Part shown: one piece after another, positions 45,551 to 54,973 of the stretch
Position numbering within the stretch: position 1 is the stretch's first letter
Layout: every line of letters begins with the position of its first letter
From: Microbacterium abyssi
GTDB lineage: Bacteria > Actinomycetota > Actinomycetes > Actinomycetales > Microbacteriaceae
Length of the DNA stretch: 64,000 nucleotides
Direction of reading: 5' to 3'
Assembly: GCF_015277895.1 (NCBI RefSeq)
Contig: NZ_CP063815.1
Span: 1,922,001 to 1,986,000 of the forward strand
The notes under the pieces: generated by a model
Database searches by the model: none
Told to the model about the DNA's origin: nothing
Seen by the model: the letters and a program-made list of their open reading frames with translations, nothing else
Position numbers and translations under genes: made by a program

Positions 45551-48500
45551 TCGTCGCTCCTCCTGCTTCGGGATCGTTCCTCGTGTCGGTGTCGATCGTC
45601 ACGATGATGGGAGCCTTGGTCGAGCCGAGCGCTGTCGCACCGCTGCGGAACACGCCGTCACCGGGGCTGGTGACGTTCTTGACGAGCTCGTCCATCTCCT
45701 CAGTCGCCTGAACGGCGAACGCGACAGCGAGGGTCTCCCCCGCGATGAGCTCGGCGTGCGCCTGCAGCGCCTCCGCGTTCTCGGGTGAGACGTTCAGCGC
45801 CAGCACGATCCGGTCACTGACGTCGAGGCCTGCGTTCTTGCGCGCTTCCTGGACGACGCGGATCGCGTCGCGCGCCATTCCCTCGGCCTCGAGCTCCGGG
45901 GTCGTCTGCGTGTCGAGCAGTACGAATCCTCCACCGGGCACGACAGCGAGCGCTTCGCCCTCAGGACGCCCGGCCGTCTCGAGCACGAGCTCGTACTCCT
46001 GGGGCTCCAGCGCGATGCCGTCGACGACCACTACGCCGTTCTGCTCCTCCCAGACACCGGCCCTGGCGCCGGCGATGACGTGCTGCACCTGCTTGCCCAG
46101 GCGCGGACCCGCGGCGCGGGCGTTGACGCTGAGGCGGTGGCTGATGCCGTACTCGGCGGCAGCCGTGTCGGTGAGTTGGACGAGCTCGACGGCCTTCACG
46201 TTGAGCTCATCACGCAGGATGTCCTCGAATTGCCCGAGCTGATCGGCCACCGGCGAGACGACGGTGAAACGTGCGAGCGGCAGGCGCACGCGCAGCTTCT
46301 CCTTCTTGCGCAGGGCGTTGCCGACGCTGGACAGCTCGCGCACGGCATCCATCGCTTCGCGGATGTCGTCGGCTGCGGGGAACGCATCGGCGTCCGGCCA
46401 ATCGGTCAGGTGCACGCTGCGTCCGCCCGTGAGCCCCTGCCAGATGCGCTCGCTCACGAGCGGCACGAGGGGCGCGGCGACCCGCGTCAGCGTCTCGAGA
46501 ACGGTGTACAGCGTGTCGAAGGCGTCGGTCGCGCCCTCGGCGGATGAGTCGGCGCCGACCCAGAAGCGGTCGCGCGAGCGGCGGATGTACCAGTTCGTCA
46601 GCACCTCGGCGAAATCGCGCAGGCGTGCGGATGCCGTCGTCGAGTCGAGTCCTTCGAGGTCGGATGCCACGTCGCGCACGAGTTCACCGAGGCGGGACAG
46701 GATGTACCGGTCGAGCACGTCCGTGGAGTCCGTGCGCCACGTCGCCTGGTAGCCGTCGCCGGAGGCGTTGGCGTAGGTCGCGAAGAAGTACCACGAACTC
46801 CACAGCGGCAGCAGGAACTCGCGGACGCCGGCGCGGATGCCCTCCTCGGTGACGGCGAGGTTGCCGCCGCGCAGCACCGAACTGGACATGAGGAACCAGC
46901 GCATGGCGTCCGAGCCGTCGCGTTCGAGCACCTCGGAGACGTCCGGGTAGTTGCGCAGCGACTTCGACATCTTGTAGCCGTCGCTGCCGAGCACGATGCC
47001 GTGGCAGCTGACGCCCGTGAACGCCGGGCGGTCGAACAGTGCCGTGGAGAGCACGTGCATGACGTAGAACCAGCCGCGGGTCTGGCCGATGTACTCGACG
47101 ATGAAGTCCGCCGGCGAGTGCGAGTCGAACCATTCGTGGTTCTCGAACGGGTAGTGCACCTGGGCGTAGGGCATGGACCCGGAGTCGAACCACACGTCGA
47201 AGACGTCCTCGATGCGGCGCATGGTGCTCTTGCCGGTCGGGTCGTCCGGGTTCGGGCGCGTCAGGTCGTCGATGTACGGGCGGTGCAGGTCGATCTCACC
47301 CTGCGGGTTGCATGGCAGAACACCGAAGTCGCGCTCGAGCTCCTCGAGGGATCCGTAGGCGTCGACCCGCGGGTACTCGGGGTCGTCGCTCTTCCAGATC
47401 GGGATGGGCGAGCCCCAGTACCGGTTGCGGCTGATCGACCAGTCGCGAGCGCCTTCGAGCCACTTGCCGAACTGGCCCTCCTTGACGTTCTCGGGCACCC
47501 AGGTGATCTGCTCGTTGTTCGCGAGCATCTTGTCCTTGATGTCGGTGACGCGGATGAACCAGCTCGACACGGCCTTGTAGATCAGGGGGTTCCGGCAGCG
47601 CCAGCAGTGCGGGTAGGAGTGCACGTAGCTCTGCATCCGGAGGAGACGGCCGTTGTCGCGGATGAGACGCACGAGTGCGGAGTTCGCATCCATCCACAAC
47701 TCGCCTGCGACATCCGTGACGCTCGGGAGGAACCGCCCGCCATCGTCGAGCGAGAGGATCGTCGGGATGCCGGCCTCCCCGGCCACGCGCTGGTCGTCCT
47801 CACCATAGGCCGGAGCCTGGTGGACGATGCCGGTGCCGTCGGTGGTCGTGACGTAGTCGTCGACGAGGATCCGCCAGGCGTTCTCCGTGCCGTAGACCTC
47901 GGCGTCGGCGTAGTAGTCGAACAGGCGGTCGTAGCCGACGTCCCTCAGCTCTTCACCCTTGAGCGTCGCATGCACGGCGGCGAGAGCATCCTCTGCGCTG
48001 CCGTAGCCGAGATCCTTGGCGTAGCCGCCCAGGAGATCACGGGCGAGCAGGTAGCGATGAGCCGACGCTTCGACGGCGATGCGGTCCGCCTCCGGTGCCG
48101 CGCGGCTCTGATGCACGTCGGCGGCGCCTTCGGGACCCGCGGGAAGTACGACGTAGTCGATGTCCGGACCCACGGCGAGCGCGAGGTTCGTCGGAAGCGT
48201 CCAGGGTGTCGTCGTCCAGGCGAGTGCTCTGACGCCGGTGAGCCCGAGGGACTCGGCCTTGGCGCCGACGAGCGGGAAGGTGACGGTGACGGACGGGTCC
48301 TGGCGGTCCTGGTACACGTCGTCGTCCATGCGCAGCTCGTGGGCGCTGAGCGGGGTCTCGTCGCGCCAGCAGTACGGCAGGACGCGGTAGCCCTCGTAGG
48401 CGAGGCCCTTGTCGTAGAGGGTCTTGAAGGCCCAGAGCACGCTCTCCATGTAGCCGAGGTCGAGCGTCTTGTAGCCGCGCTCGAAGTCGACCCAGCGGGC

Positions 48501-48956
48501 CTGGCGGGTGACGTAGTCCTTCCACTCCTCCGTGTAGGCGAGGACGGATTCGCGGGCCTTGCCGTTGAAGACATCGATGCCCATGTCTTCGATCTCGCTC
48601 TTCTCGGTGATCCCGAGCTGCTTCATGGCCTCGAGCTCCGCGGGCAGTCCGTGCGTGTCCCAGCCGAAGACACGGTCGACCATCTTGCCGCGCATGGTCT
48701 GGAAGCGCGGGAACAGGTCCTTGGCGTAGCCGGTGAGCAGGTGGCCGTAGTGCGGAAGTCCGTTGGCGAACGGAGGGCCGTCGTAGAAGACCCACTCGTC
48801 CGCGCCCTGGCGCTGCGCGATCGATGCGCGGAAGGTGTCGTCGCTCTTCCAGAACTCGAGGATCTCGCGCTCGATCTGCGGGAACCGCGGGGATGCTGCG
48901 ACGGTCGCCGGAGCGTCGGCGGCGGGGCCGAAGGATGAGGTGCGGGGGTAGGTCAT
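45543..48956 (-). CDS. ileS: Isoleucine--tRNA ligase (eukaryote-like type 2)
   Basis: Charges tRNA-Ile. The 1137-residue enzyme has the HIGH motif as HYGH at 69-72 ([16 protein letters not shown]) and KMSKS near 661-665 ([13 protein letters not shown]). The HYGH form, the length and the phrase [13 protein letters not shown] are marks of the type 2, eukaryote-like IleRS that is typically insensitive to mupirocin. Editing domain ([13 protein letters not shown]) is present. The start is ATG 48956 ([14 protein letters not shown]); further upstream reading would run into the T-box. The gene is under T-box control. Confidence 0.96.
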   Translation of the reverse strand: MTYPRTSSFGPAADAPATVAASPRFPQIEREILEFWKSDDTFRASIAQRQGADEWVFYDGPPFANGLPHYGHLLTGYAKDLFPRFQTMRGKMVDRVFGWDTHGLPAELEAMKQLGITEKSEIEDMGIDVFNGKARESVLAYTEEWKDYVTRQARWVDFERGYKTLDLGYMESVLWAFKTLYDKGLAYEGYRVLPYCWRDETPLSAHELRMDDDVYQDRQDPSVTVTFPLVGAKAESLGLTGVRALAWTTTPWTLPTNLALAVGPDIDYVVLPAGPEGAADVHQSRAAPEADRIAVEASAHRYLLARDLLGGYAKDLGYGSAEDALAAVHATLKGEELRDVGYDRLFDYYADAEVYGTENAWRILVDDYVTTTDGTGIVHQAPAYGEDDQRVAGEAGIPTILSLDDGGRFLPSVTDVAGELWMDANSALVRLIRDNGRLLRMQSYVHSYPHCWRCRNPLIYKAVSSWFIRVTDIKDKMLANNEQITWVPENVKEGQFGKWLEGARDWSISRNRYWGSPIPIWKSDDPEYPRVDAYGSLEELERDFGVLPCNPQGEIDLHRPYIDDLTRPNPDDPTGKSTMRRIEDVFDVWFDSGSMPYAQVHYPFENHEWFDSHSPADFIVEYIGQTRGWFYVMHVLSTALFDRPAFTGVSCHGIVLGSDGYKMSKSLRNYPDVSEVLERDGSDAMRWFLMSSSVLRGGNLAVTEEGIRAGVREFLLPLWSSWYFFATYANASGDGYQATWRTDSTDVLDRYILSRLGELVRDVASDLEGLDSTTASARLRDFAEVLTNWYIRRSRDRFWVGADSSAEGATDAFDTLYTVLETLTRVAAPLVPLVSERIWQGLTGGRSVHLTDWPDADAFPAADDIREAMDAVRELSSVGNALRKKEKLRVRLPLARFTVVSPVADQLGQFEDILRDELNVKAVELVQLTDTAAAEYGISHRLSVNARAAGPRLGKQVQHVIAGARAGVWEEQNGVVVVDGIALEPQEYELVLETAGRPEGEALAVVPGGGFVLLDTQTTPELEAEGMARDAIRVVQEARKNAGLDVSDRIVLALNVSPENAEALQAHAELIAGETLAVAFAVQATEEMDELVKNVTSPGDGVFRSGATALGSTKAPIIVTIDTDTRNDPEAGGATNV

Positions 48957-49148
48957 GTGTGCTCGCAGTGTCGTGGGTGGATGCTGCTTGCGAGGACGAT
49001 CCGGGGACCGCGGTACCACCTCGCGTGCCGCGCCTCACGGCGCTGCCACTCTCACTGCGGCGATGACGGGCCTGCCCCGCTCGGTTCTACTGGGCCTTGC
49101 GGCTGTTCTTCCGAGAGCTCCCCGGTGATGGCCGGATCGATGCTGGTG
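48957..49148 (-). promoter_or_regulatory. Isoleucine T-box leader of ileS
   Basis: The minus strand carries the T-box core GAGGTGGTACCGCGG (49022-49008), containing the TGGT bulge that pairs with the uncharged tRNA 3' end. The flanks GCGAGG (49025-49020) and CCTCGC (48995-48990) close the antisequestrator helix. A short upstream stem holds GGCCATCACCGG, whose ATC (49129-49127) would be the isoleucine specifier codon, as in actinobacterial ultrashort stem I leaders. No terminator T-run follows, consistent with translational control. Confidence 0.88.
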
Positions 49149-49153
49149 CGTCC

Positions 49154-49159
49154 ATTGTA
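49154..49159 (-). promoter_or_regulatory. Probable -10 box for ileS T-box transcript
   Basis: TACAAT on the minus strand (49159-49154) lies 25 bases before the specifier codon. Transcription would begin near 49147, giving a leader of about 190 bases. No convincing -35 hexamer is seen. Confidence 0.5.
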
Positions 49160-49187
49160 CGCGGCATCCGCGCGCCGGCAGGAACTT

Positions 49188-49211
49188 CGCAGAACAGCAT
49201 GTATCTCGCAG
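49188..49211 (+). repeat. Left member of the direct repeats bracketing the DUF559 gene
   Basis: The 24-base stretch starting CGCAGAAC and ending ATCTCGCAG matches 50274-50297 at 20 of 24 positions in the same orientation, 1086 bp apart. Further words of the type CTGCGAG occur between here and the gene end, including the perfect inverted pair GCGAGGTC (49248-49255) and GACCTCGC (49288-49295). Confidence 0.6.
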
Positions 49212-49307
49212 TCCTGCGCGGAGACTCAGCGAAGAAAGTGCATTGCTGCGAGGTCCTGCGCCCCTGTGAGCGCTTGCGTGACTGCGAGACCTCGCGCCAG
49301 TCGTGCC

Positions 49308-50162
49308 TCACGCGCGTCGAACTGCGAGATGCAGACCCTGAGCGACCGCCCCCATGATCAGATCCTGCACCTGCGGCCACTGGAACATCATCTGCTGATA
49401 GCTGATGCGAATGACATGGAAGCCCATGAGCCGAAGCTCGGCGTCGTGCCGGATATCCTCGCTGCGCTGCGCACCGACGTGGTGCTTGCCATCGATCTGA
49501 AGCACGAGCCGCTCCCCCAGGAGTGCGTCGACGCGATGTCCCGCGATCCAGGTCTGGATGACGAGAGGGATCTGGAGCCATCGCAGCCGAGGACGCAAGT
49601 AGGTCTCCAGACCCGCATCCGCGAACGGCTGGGCTTCGGCGAGCAGACGCCTCGCCGCCGGTCGCAGCGGCAGGTTCGCCATGGCTTCGAGGGTGACCAG
49701 CTCTTTGTTGAGCGCGGACTCCCACGTTCCGAGCGCCTGTTCGAACGGCGCGCACTCTGCCACGATCGCCAGCACGTTCTCGATCGGGTCCACGAGCGCA
49801 TCGGGATGCCGAGGAACGAGCGGCTTCGCCCAATGCACGCGCACGCTCTCCGGCTTCCCTCCCGCGCTGCCGGGTGTGGCGCCGACGTGCACACCCGGGT
49901 TCTGCTCGTGCACCCAGATCCCGAGGCGCCGGGCCGCGGTCACGCACGTGAGCACGACACCGTGCTGCGCGGCCGAGACGAGCTGAGGCGAAGCATCCGG
50001 CGTCGCCAGCCACCCCTGCCGGATCCGCGTGAGCGCTCTGTGGCGCAAAGCCCGATCGATCTCGGCACGGCGATGTCCCCGGTCGTTCAGCGCGGCGACG
50101 CGTGCGACGCCGCCGAGCTCGCTGACGCATTCAGCGACTCCCTGTTCTGATCGTGGATGCAT
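49308..50162 (-). CDS. DUF559 endonuclease-like protein with AbiEi-type N-terminus
   Basis: A 284-residue protein. The N-terminal part (VAECVSELGGVARVAALNDRG, landmark, then ALRHRALTRIRQGWLA) is a winged-helix region of the type IV antitoxin AbiEi kind. The C-terminal part (VDALLGERLVLQIDGKHH, then DAELRLMGFHVIRISY) is a DUF559 restriction-endonuclease-like (Vsr/MTR-related) fold. ATG 50162 is chosen; a longer frame to 50261 would cover repeat-like DNA. No toxin gene is adjacent. Direct repeats lie on both sides, suggesting the gene and flanks may once have moved as a unit. Function unknown. Confidence 0.72.
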   Translation of the reverse strand: MHPRSEQGVAECVSELGGVARVAALNDRGHRRAEIDRALRHRALTRIRQGWLATPDASPQLVSAAQHGVVLTCVTAARRLGIWVHEQNPGVHVGATPGSAGGKPESVRVHWAKPLVPRHPDALVDPIENVLAIVAECAPFEQALGTWESALNKELVTLEAMANLPLRPAARRLLAEAQPFADAGLETYLRPRLRWLQIPLVIQTWIAGHRVDALLGERLVLQIDGKHHVGAQRSEDIRHDAELRLMGFHVIRISYQQMMFQWPQVQDLIMGAVAQGLHLAVRRA

Positions 50163-50265
50163 CCGCCGAGAGTGCCACCGAGCACTTCCTGCCGGGTGCC
50201 GAGAACACGCGAACGGTGCGAAGCCCGGTACGAGGCCAAGCTGTGCAGGACAGGTCGACAAGGGA

Positions 50266-50363
50266 CGTGAGTACGCAGAACGCCACGAATCTCGCAGACT
50301 TCAGCCGGATTCGTGCGAAGTTGCTGTCGTCCTGCGACGATGCTGTCGTGCGGCGAACTCACG
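50266..50363. repeat. Structured repeat element next to the VOC gene end
   Basis: A 98-bp element bounded by perfect arms CGTGAGT (50266-50272) and ACTCACG (50357-50363). Inside are the direct repeat at 50274-50297, perfect arms CACGAATC (50284-50291) and GATTCGTG (50308-50315), and a small hairpin TCGTC-CTGC-GACGA. The VOC gene stop codon (50361-50359) falls in the right arm. Confidence 0.6.
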
Positions 50364-51051
50364 ACTCCCGGTGGTAGCCGTGCAGGTCGTCCTGGGTGCC
50401 GTTGATCCAGACCTCGGCGCCGCCGTCGGGGTCTGGGATGCGGATGGTGCGCGCGAACGCCTCATCGACGACGGATGCCGTGAACCCGGCATCCTGCAGT
50501 CGCGAAGCCAGCGCGTCCAGGTCACCGCGAGCCTCGAAGGACAGCCCGATCCGGGGCTCGCCTTCGTGCAGACCGACGGATCCGCCATCGCCCAGCATCT
50601 CGACCCACCCGCCGCGGTCGGCCGTAACACCGCCGCGGAATCCGAGCGCCTCGAGCATCGCTCGCGGCTCGGCGAGGTCGGCCTGGAACCAGATCGGCTG
50701 CACGGCGACGTCGCCCGCACCGTGCTGCGCAGCGCCCTCGGACACGGAGATCGCGATGCCGGACTCCGCCCGCACGACGAGCATCTCACCCACGCCCTCC
50801 ATCGTCAGACGCTCGACGGCGAATGACGAGAGAGCGGATGCCGCGGCATCCAGATCCTCGACGACGAGGTGGATGTCGGTCGTGCCGGGACGATGCTCGG
50901 CCGTCGCGCCGTGCACGGCGAGCACGCCGTCGGCGTGGAATTCGCCCCAGGCCGCGGTGGGCGGGTAGGGCGCGATGAAGCCCAGCGCCTCGGCGAGCGC
51001 CCACCAGCGCTCGGGCTGCTCGGTGTACAGGATCTGCTGAACCACCGTCAT
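50359..51051 (-). CDS. VOC (glyoxalase/bleomycin-resistance-like) superfamily protein
   Basis: A 230-residue protein made of two vicinal-oxygen-chelate units, one from about residue 3 to 110 and one from 118 to 225. [13 protein letters not shown] and [11 protein letters not shown] are the repeated strand-loop elements at their starts, and [14 protein letters not shown] ends the second. Metal ligands are not clear. Possible roles include dioxygenase, fosfomycin-type resistance or binding; substrate unknown. ATG 51051 overlaps the stop of the small RHH protein (ATGA), so the two form an operon. Confidence 0.8.
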   Translation of the reverse strand: MTVVQQILYTEQPERWWALAEALGFIAPYPPTAAWGEFHADGVLAVHGATAEHRPGTTDIHLVVEDLDAAASALSSFAVERLTMEGVGEMLVVRAESGIAISVSEGAAQHGAGDVAVQPIWFQADLAEPRAMLEALGFRGGVTADRGGWVEMLGDGGSVGLHEGEPRIGLSFEARGDLDALASRLQDAGFTASVVDEAFARTIRIPDPDGGAEVWINGTQDDLHGYHRES

Positions 51052-51206
51052 GACTGTCCCTCCAGATATCCGCGAAGCGCCTTCTCCACGAGCGCCGACA
51101 GGCTCGTCGCCTCATCGATCGCCTGATGCTTCACGCCGCGCACGAGATCCGGCGGCAGATAGACGTTGAACTGCACCTTTGCGGCAGGCTGTTCATTTGC
51201 TTGCAT
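51048..51206 (-). CDS. Small ribbon-helix-helix protein
   Basis: A 52-residue protein: [20 protein letters not shown] forms the beta strand and first helix, and [16 protein letters not shown] the second, the CopG/Arc-type ribbon-helix-helix DNA-binding fold. Such proteins bind operator DNA as dimers, often as antitoxins. Here the downstream gene is a VOC protein rather than a recognised toxin. ATG 51206 lies six bases after TATATT, so the mRNA should be leaderless. It may repress its own promoter and the divergent one 39 bp away (inference). Confidence 0.8.
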   Translation of the reverse strand: MQANEQPAAKVQFNVYLPPDLVRGVKHQAIDEATSLSALVEKALRGYLEGQS

Positions 51207-51212
51207 GCTAGT

Positions 51213-51239
51213 AATATAGCACGTGCCGCAGAATAGACT
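51213..51239. promoter_or_regulatory. Divergent leaderless promoters (RHH-VOC and pentapeptide gene)
   Basis: The minus-strand box TATATT (51218-51213) is six bases from ATG 51206. The plus-strand box TAGACT (51234-51239) is six bases from ATG 51246. The start codons are only 39 bp apart. The AT-rich, roughly symmetric centre (GCTAGTAATATAGC) is a plausible operator for the RHH protein. Confidence 0.6.
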
Positions 51240-51245
51240 CAACGG

Positions 51246-51896
51246 ATGCCCCGCCTCCCCGATTCCCCCGCACCCCCTCGCGTCTCCGCACCCGACCTGC
51301 CCGAAGTGTTGTCGCCCGGAGTGCCCTCCCGCGCAGGCGACTTCCTCGCCACGCGATTCGCACTGACTGGCGAGGTCGATCTTGCCCACTCGAGTCTCGA
51401 GCAGTGCGTCCTCACGGCCGACGCCGACACCGTCGACCTGACCGGGGCGACGATCCTCGACGTCGACGCGACCGACCTGCGCGTCGCCTCGCTGACGCTG
51501 AAGGATGCCGGCATCCGGCGTCTGCGCATCACCGGAGGGCGCATCGGCACCCTGGACCTCACCACGGCGCGCATCGACGAGCTCGAGCTTCAGGGCGTCC
51601 GCGTCGACTACCTGACCCTCGGCGGGGCGAAGGGCGCCGACCTGCTGTTCAGCGGCTGCACCATCCGCACGCTCGACCTGCCTCAGGCCCAGCTCGTGCG
51701 CGTCCTGTTCGAGGACTGTCGCAGCGACGAGGTCGACCCGCGCGGACTGCGCGCCAAGGACGTGGACCTGCGCGGGCTGGATGCCATGGCGTACGTCGAC
51801 ACCAACGGTCTGAAGGGCGTCACCCTCACGAGTTACCAGGTGCAGCTGCTCGCGCCCGCTCTCGCCGCGGGCGTCGGCATCCGCGTTCAGGACTGA
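51246..51896 (+). CDS. Pentapeptide-repeat-like beta-helix protein
   Basis: A 216-residue protein whose middle (residues about 55-180) runs in short strands with a leucine or similar residue every fifth position: [63 protein letters not shown]. This is a degenerate pentapeptide repeat forming a quadrilateral beta-helix. Such proteins can mimic DNA and protect gyrase or have no known role. ATG 51246 follows TAGACT by six bases (leaderless). The 3' end overlaps the ArsA-type gene by 10 bp. Confidence 0.78.
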   Translation: MPRLPDSPAPPRVSAPDLPEVLSPGVPSRAGDFLATRFALTGEVDLAHSSLEQCVLTADADTVDLTGATILDVDATDLRVASLTLKDAGIRRLRITGGRIGTLDLTTARIDELELQGVRVDYLTLGGAKGADLLFSGCTIRTLDLPQAQLVRVLFEDCRSDEVDPRGLRAKDVDLRGLDAMAYVDTNGLKGVTLTSYQVQLLAPALAAGVGIRVQD

Positions 51897-52861
51897 ACGG
51901 TCCCCGGCTGGACGAGGAGCTCGGCGAGCGCCCCCAGCGCCTCGACGCCGGTGATCTCCCCTGCCACGAGCGGCACCTCGATCACGGGGATCTCCGGGAG
52001 AGCCGCATGCACCACTCCCAGATGCCGTTCCTCCACGTCGCGGCGCGCGCGCAGGAGTTCGCCGGCATCCGCAGGTGACCGCCGATTCGCGATCAGCGCG
52101 GCGATGTCGACGTGCATGCCGTTCAGCGAATCGACCACCTCGAGCGTCTCGGCCACCGGCAGCGCCTCGGCGGTGAACACCACCACGAAGCCGCAGGTCT
52201 CGGCATCCGTGATCGTGCGCTGGAGGTTCTCGAAGCGCGCACGGCGCCGCTGCAGGGTGCGCCGCAGTTCCGCCTCGCTCGAGGGGGCCTGCTCGGCCCT
52301 GCCGGTCAGCCCGCGCATCGCGGCCGAGAAGCGTTCCGAGCGATCGCGATTGCGCAGCAGCGTGTCCGTCCAGCCCGCCAGCTGCCCCGGCAGCGCCAGC
52401 AGCCTGAGCGTGTGGCCTGACGGCGCGGTGTCGAAGATGACGAGGTCGTAGTCGCCGTCGGCCAGTTCCGCGGCCTCGGCGATCCTCTCCAGCACCGCCG
52501 ATTCGTGGCTGCCCGGCGCGTGCCGTGCGCGCTCGAGATGCTCCCGCGCCTGGGCGTGCTGGCGTTCGGGCAGCATCCGGATCATGGTCTGCTCGACCGC
52601 GGCCAGGTGCCGCGTGATCGTCCGCTCGGGATCGATCTCCATCCCGTCGACGCAGCCGCCGCCGGTCCCTTCGGCGAGCCGCACCGGCTCGTCCCCGACC
52701 TCGCGCTGCCAGAGATGCCCGAGGTTGTGCGCGGGATCCGTCGACACGACCAGCACGCGCGCACCGCGCCGCGCCCGCGCGAGTCCGATCGCCGATGCGA
52801 GCGACGTCTTGCCGACGCCGCCCTTGCCGCCCACGAAGAGGATGCGTCGGCGCTCGTCCAT
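51887..52861 (-). CDS. ArsA/GET3-family ATPase
   Basis: Single-domain SIMIBI ATPase of 324 residues. The deviant Walker [11 protein letters not shown] is at residues 10-19 directly after RRRILFV. Switch I has [14 protein letters not shown], and the switch II region [20 protein letters not shown] is the ArsA signature, here quoted in part. Unlike plasmid ArsA it has one ATPase unit and no arsenite pump gene nearby. ATG 52861 overlaps the YbdD stop by one base (TGATG); ATG 52870 is the alternative. Cotranscribed with cstA-ybdD. Confidence 0.86.
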   Translation of the reverse strand: MDERRRILFVGGKGGVGKTSLASAIGLARARRGARVLVVSTDPAHNLGHLWQREVGDEPVRLAEGTGGGCVDGMEIDPERTITRHLAAVEQTMIRMLPERQHAQAREHLERARHAPGSHESAVLERIAEAAELADGDYDLVIFDTAPSGHTLRLLALPGQLAGWTDTLLRNRDRSERFSAAMRGLTGRAEQAPSSEAELRRTLQRRRARFENLQRTITDAETCGFVVVFTAEALPVAETLEVVDSLNGMHVDIAALIANRRSPADAGELLRARRDVEERHLGVVHAALPEIPVIEVPLVAGEITGVEALGALAELLVQPGTVQS

Positions 52862-53145
52862 CAGCAGCATGACATCTGATCCAGCGGTGAGCGCGGCATA
52901 CCCATCCGCCGATGCCACGCGTGGAAGTCCTCCGCGAGCATGGGCATCAGCTCCGCGCTGTAGTACGCGGCAGGATCCGGCACGCCGAGCGCCTCACCGA
53001 GCACGACGAGAGTGAACAGGTCGTCCTCATCGCGCCTCTCGCGGGCGAGCGTCTGCCGGTAGGGACCGGCGTAGTACTCGGTCAGGCCCGCCCGGAAGGC
53101 GGCCCAGCGCTCCGAGAAGCGCCGGGCCGCCGTGCGGTGCATCAC
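52861..53145 (-). CDS. YbdD/YjiX family small protein
   Basis: A 94-residue soluble protein (or 95 from GTG 53145) of the YbdD/YjiX family, which accompanies CstA and BtsT pyruvate transporters. Features are [20 protein letters not shown] and [18 protein letters not shown], somewhat longer than the 65-residue E. coli protein. GTG 53145 is preceded by AGGAGG at a spacing of eight; ATG 53142 is next. It lies 3 bp after the cstA stop, and its own stop overlaps the ArsA-type gene. Confidence 0.85.
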   Translation of the reverse strand: MMHRTAARRFSERWAAFRAGLTEYYAGPYRQTLARERRDEDDLFTLVVLGEALGVPDPAAYYSAELMPMLAEDFHAWHRRMGMPRSPLDQMSCC

Positions 53146-53148
53146 GGA

Positions 53149-54876
53149 TCAGACCTCCTCGCGCACCGCCTGGATGCTGGCATCCTCATCCTCCGGTTCC
53201 GGCGGATCCGCGGCCGCCTTGCGCATGGCGATGACCGCCTCGATGGCTACCCAGATGCTCGCCACGATGATGATCACGTCGAGTACGAACAGCAGCCAGT
53301 CCGGCTGCTCCGGGTTCGCGAACGAGGCCAGCTGCTCGATCGCCGCCCAGAACGACATGACGAAAACGAAGATCAGCGGCAGCAGCGCGGGCAGCGCATT
53401 GCGCCGCTTGCGGATCAGCATCACCGCGAGTATCGACAGCGTCAGGGCCGCCATCAGCTGGTTCGTCGTACCGAACAGCGGCCAGATCCGCAGGCCCCCG
53501 TCTCCGCCGAGACCCTGCGAGAAGGTCAGGCCGAGACCGACGACCACGACGACCAGGGTCGCCGGGAACTTCGTGATCCTGATATGCATCGCGTCGCCGA
53601 TCTCCTGCACGACGAACCGCAGCAATCGCATGCCGGTGTCCATCGTCGTCGCCGCGAACAGCACCGCCATGGTCGCCAGGACCGTGGCGCTGAGAGACGC
53701 CGGGAGCCCGAGTCCGGTCTGCATCAGGGCCCCGCCGCCCTCGACGAATGCCCCGACACCGCCGGCGCCGAACGAGCTGTAGACCTCTTCCCACTCGGCG
53801 ACCGTGCGGAAGCCGCCGATCACGGCGAGGATCGTACCGAGCGACAGCAGTCCCTCGCCGATCGCGCCGAAGTATCCGACGAAGCGCGCGTCAGGCTCCT
53901 TGTCGAGCTGCTTCGAGCTCGTGCCGGAGGACACCATGCCGTGGAACCCGGAGATGGCACCGCAGGCGATCGTGACGAATAGCAGCGGGATCATGCTCGG
54001 CGTGCCCTCCGGCACGGACATGTTGATCATCGGGGCGACGATCTCCGGCTTGTCCGCCGCGAACAGCGTGGCGATCAGCACCGCGCCGTACAGCAGGCCG
54101 AGCCCGACGAACAGCTGCACGCCGTTGATGTAGTCACGCGGCTGCAGCAGCATCCACACCGGCAGCAGTGAGGCGATGGCCCCGTAGATGAACAGGGCGA
54201 GGATCCAGAAAGTCGCCGGTCCCATGCCGAGGAAGTCGTCCGGCAGCGCGACGGGCACCTGATCGCCCACCACGATCAGTGCGTAGAGCGCCACGACGCC
54301 GACGATCGTCACGGGGACGAGCGGCCAGCGCAGCCGGTACACCGCGATGCCGACGAGCAGAGCGACCCCGATCGCACCCCAGGTGGGGATGACGGCGCTC
54401 GGCGTGCTGATCAGCAGGTCCTTGATGACGACGGCGAAGGCCGCGATCACCATCAGCAGCAGCAGGAAGATCACGACGAGGAACAGGTTCGCGCCGCGCT
54501 TGCCGATGTACCGGGCCGACAGCGCGCCGATCGAGCGCCCCTTGTTACGGGTAGAGGCCCACAGCGCACCGAAGTCGTGCATTCCGGCGAAGAACACCGT
54601 GCCGAGCGTGACCCACAGGAAGGCCGGCAGCCAGCCCCAGATCACGGCGATCGCGGGACCGACGATCGGTGCGGCTCCCGCAACCGAGGTGAAGTGGTGG
54701 CCCCACAGGATGAACTTGTTCGTCGGGACGTAGTCGACGCCGTCGTTCAGTTCGTGCGCGGGGGTCTTGAATGCCGAGTCGAGCTTGTAGACCCGTTTGG
54801 CCAGGTACTTCGAGTAGACGAGATAGCCGAAGACGAACAACGCCAGGCCTATGAACATCAGCAGGACGGGACTCAT
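53149..54876 (-). CDS. cstA: Carbon starvation protein CstA (pyruvate/peptide transporter)
   Basis: Membrane transporter of 575 residues with about 15 spans. The CstA N-terminal domain is clear: KLDSAFKTPAHELNDGVDYVP, FTSVAGAAPIVGPAIAV, GSIARYxGK-type RSIGALSARYIGKRGA and FAGMHDFGALWASTRNKGRS. It takes up pyruvate (shown for E. coli homologues) or peptides during starvation. ATG 54876 starts with a membrane span. Operon cstA-ybdD-arsA-like. Confidence 0.93.
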   Translation of the reverse strand: MSPVLLMFIGLALFVFGYLVYSKYLAKRVYKLDSAFKTPAHELNDGVDYVPTNKFILWGHHFTSVAGAAPIVGPAIAVIWGWLPAFLWVTLGTVFFAGMHDFGALWASTRNKGRSIGALSARYIGKRGANLFLVVIFLLLLMVIAAFAVVIKDLLISTPSAVIPTWGAIGVALLVGIAVYRLRWPLVPVTIVGVVALYALIVVGDQVPVALPDDFLGMGPATFWILALFIYGAIASLLPVWMLLQPRDYINGVQLFVGLGLLYGAVLIATLFAADKPEIVAPMINMSVPEGTPSMIPLLFVTIACGAISGFHGMVSSGTSSKQLDKEPDARFVGYFGAIGEGLLSLGTILAVIGGFRTVAEWEEVYSSFGAGGVGAFVEGGGALMQTGLGLPASLSATVLATMAVLFAATTMDTGMRLLRFVVQEIGDAMHIRITKFPATLVVVVVGLGLTFSQGLGGDGGLRIWPLFGTTNQLMAALTLSILAVMLIRKRRNALPALLPLIFVFVMSFWAAIEQLASFANPEQPDWLLFVLDVIIIVASIWVAIEAVIAMRKAAADPPEPEDEDASIQAVREEV

Positions 54877-54973
54877 GGGAGTTTCTTCCTCTCTCGCAGC
54901 GACAGCTCTGTCCCCACGTGGTGCCCCACCGTAGCAAAGCTGGGAGAGTGCTGACAGAGGCGGGCCGGGGTGT

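Noticed and set aside
49308..50261. Toxin-antitoxin pair at the AbiEi-like gene
   Set aside because: No AbiEii-type nucleotidyltransferase toxin gene is adjacent on either side.
51887..52861. Arsenite efflux ATPase (arsA of an ars operon)
   Set aside because: Only one ATPase unit is present and no arsB, arsC, arsD or arsR partner lies next to it; the family name alone does not show arsenic resistance.
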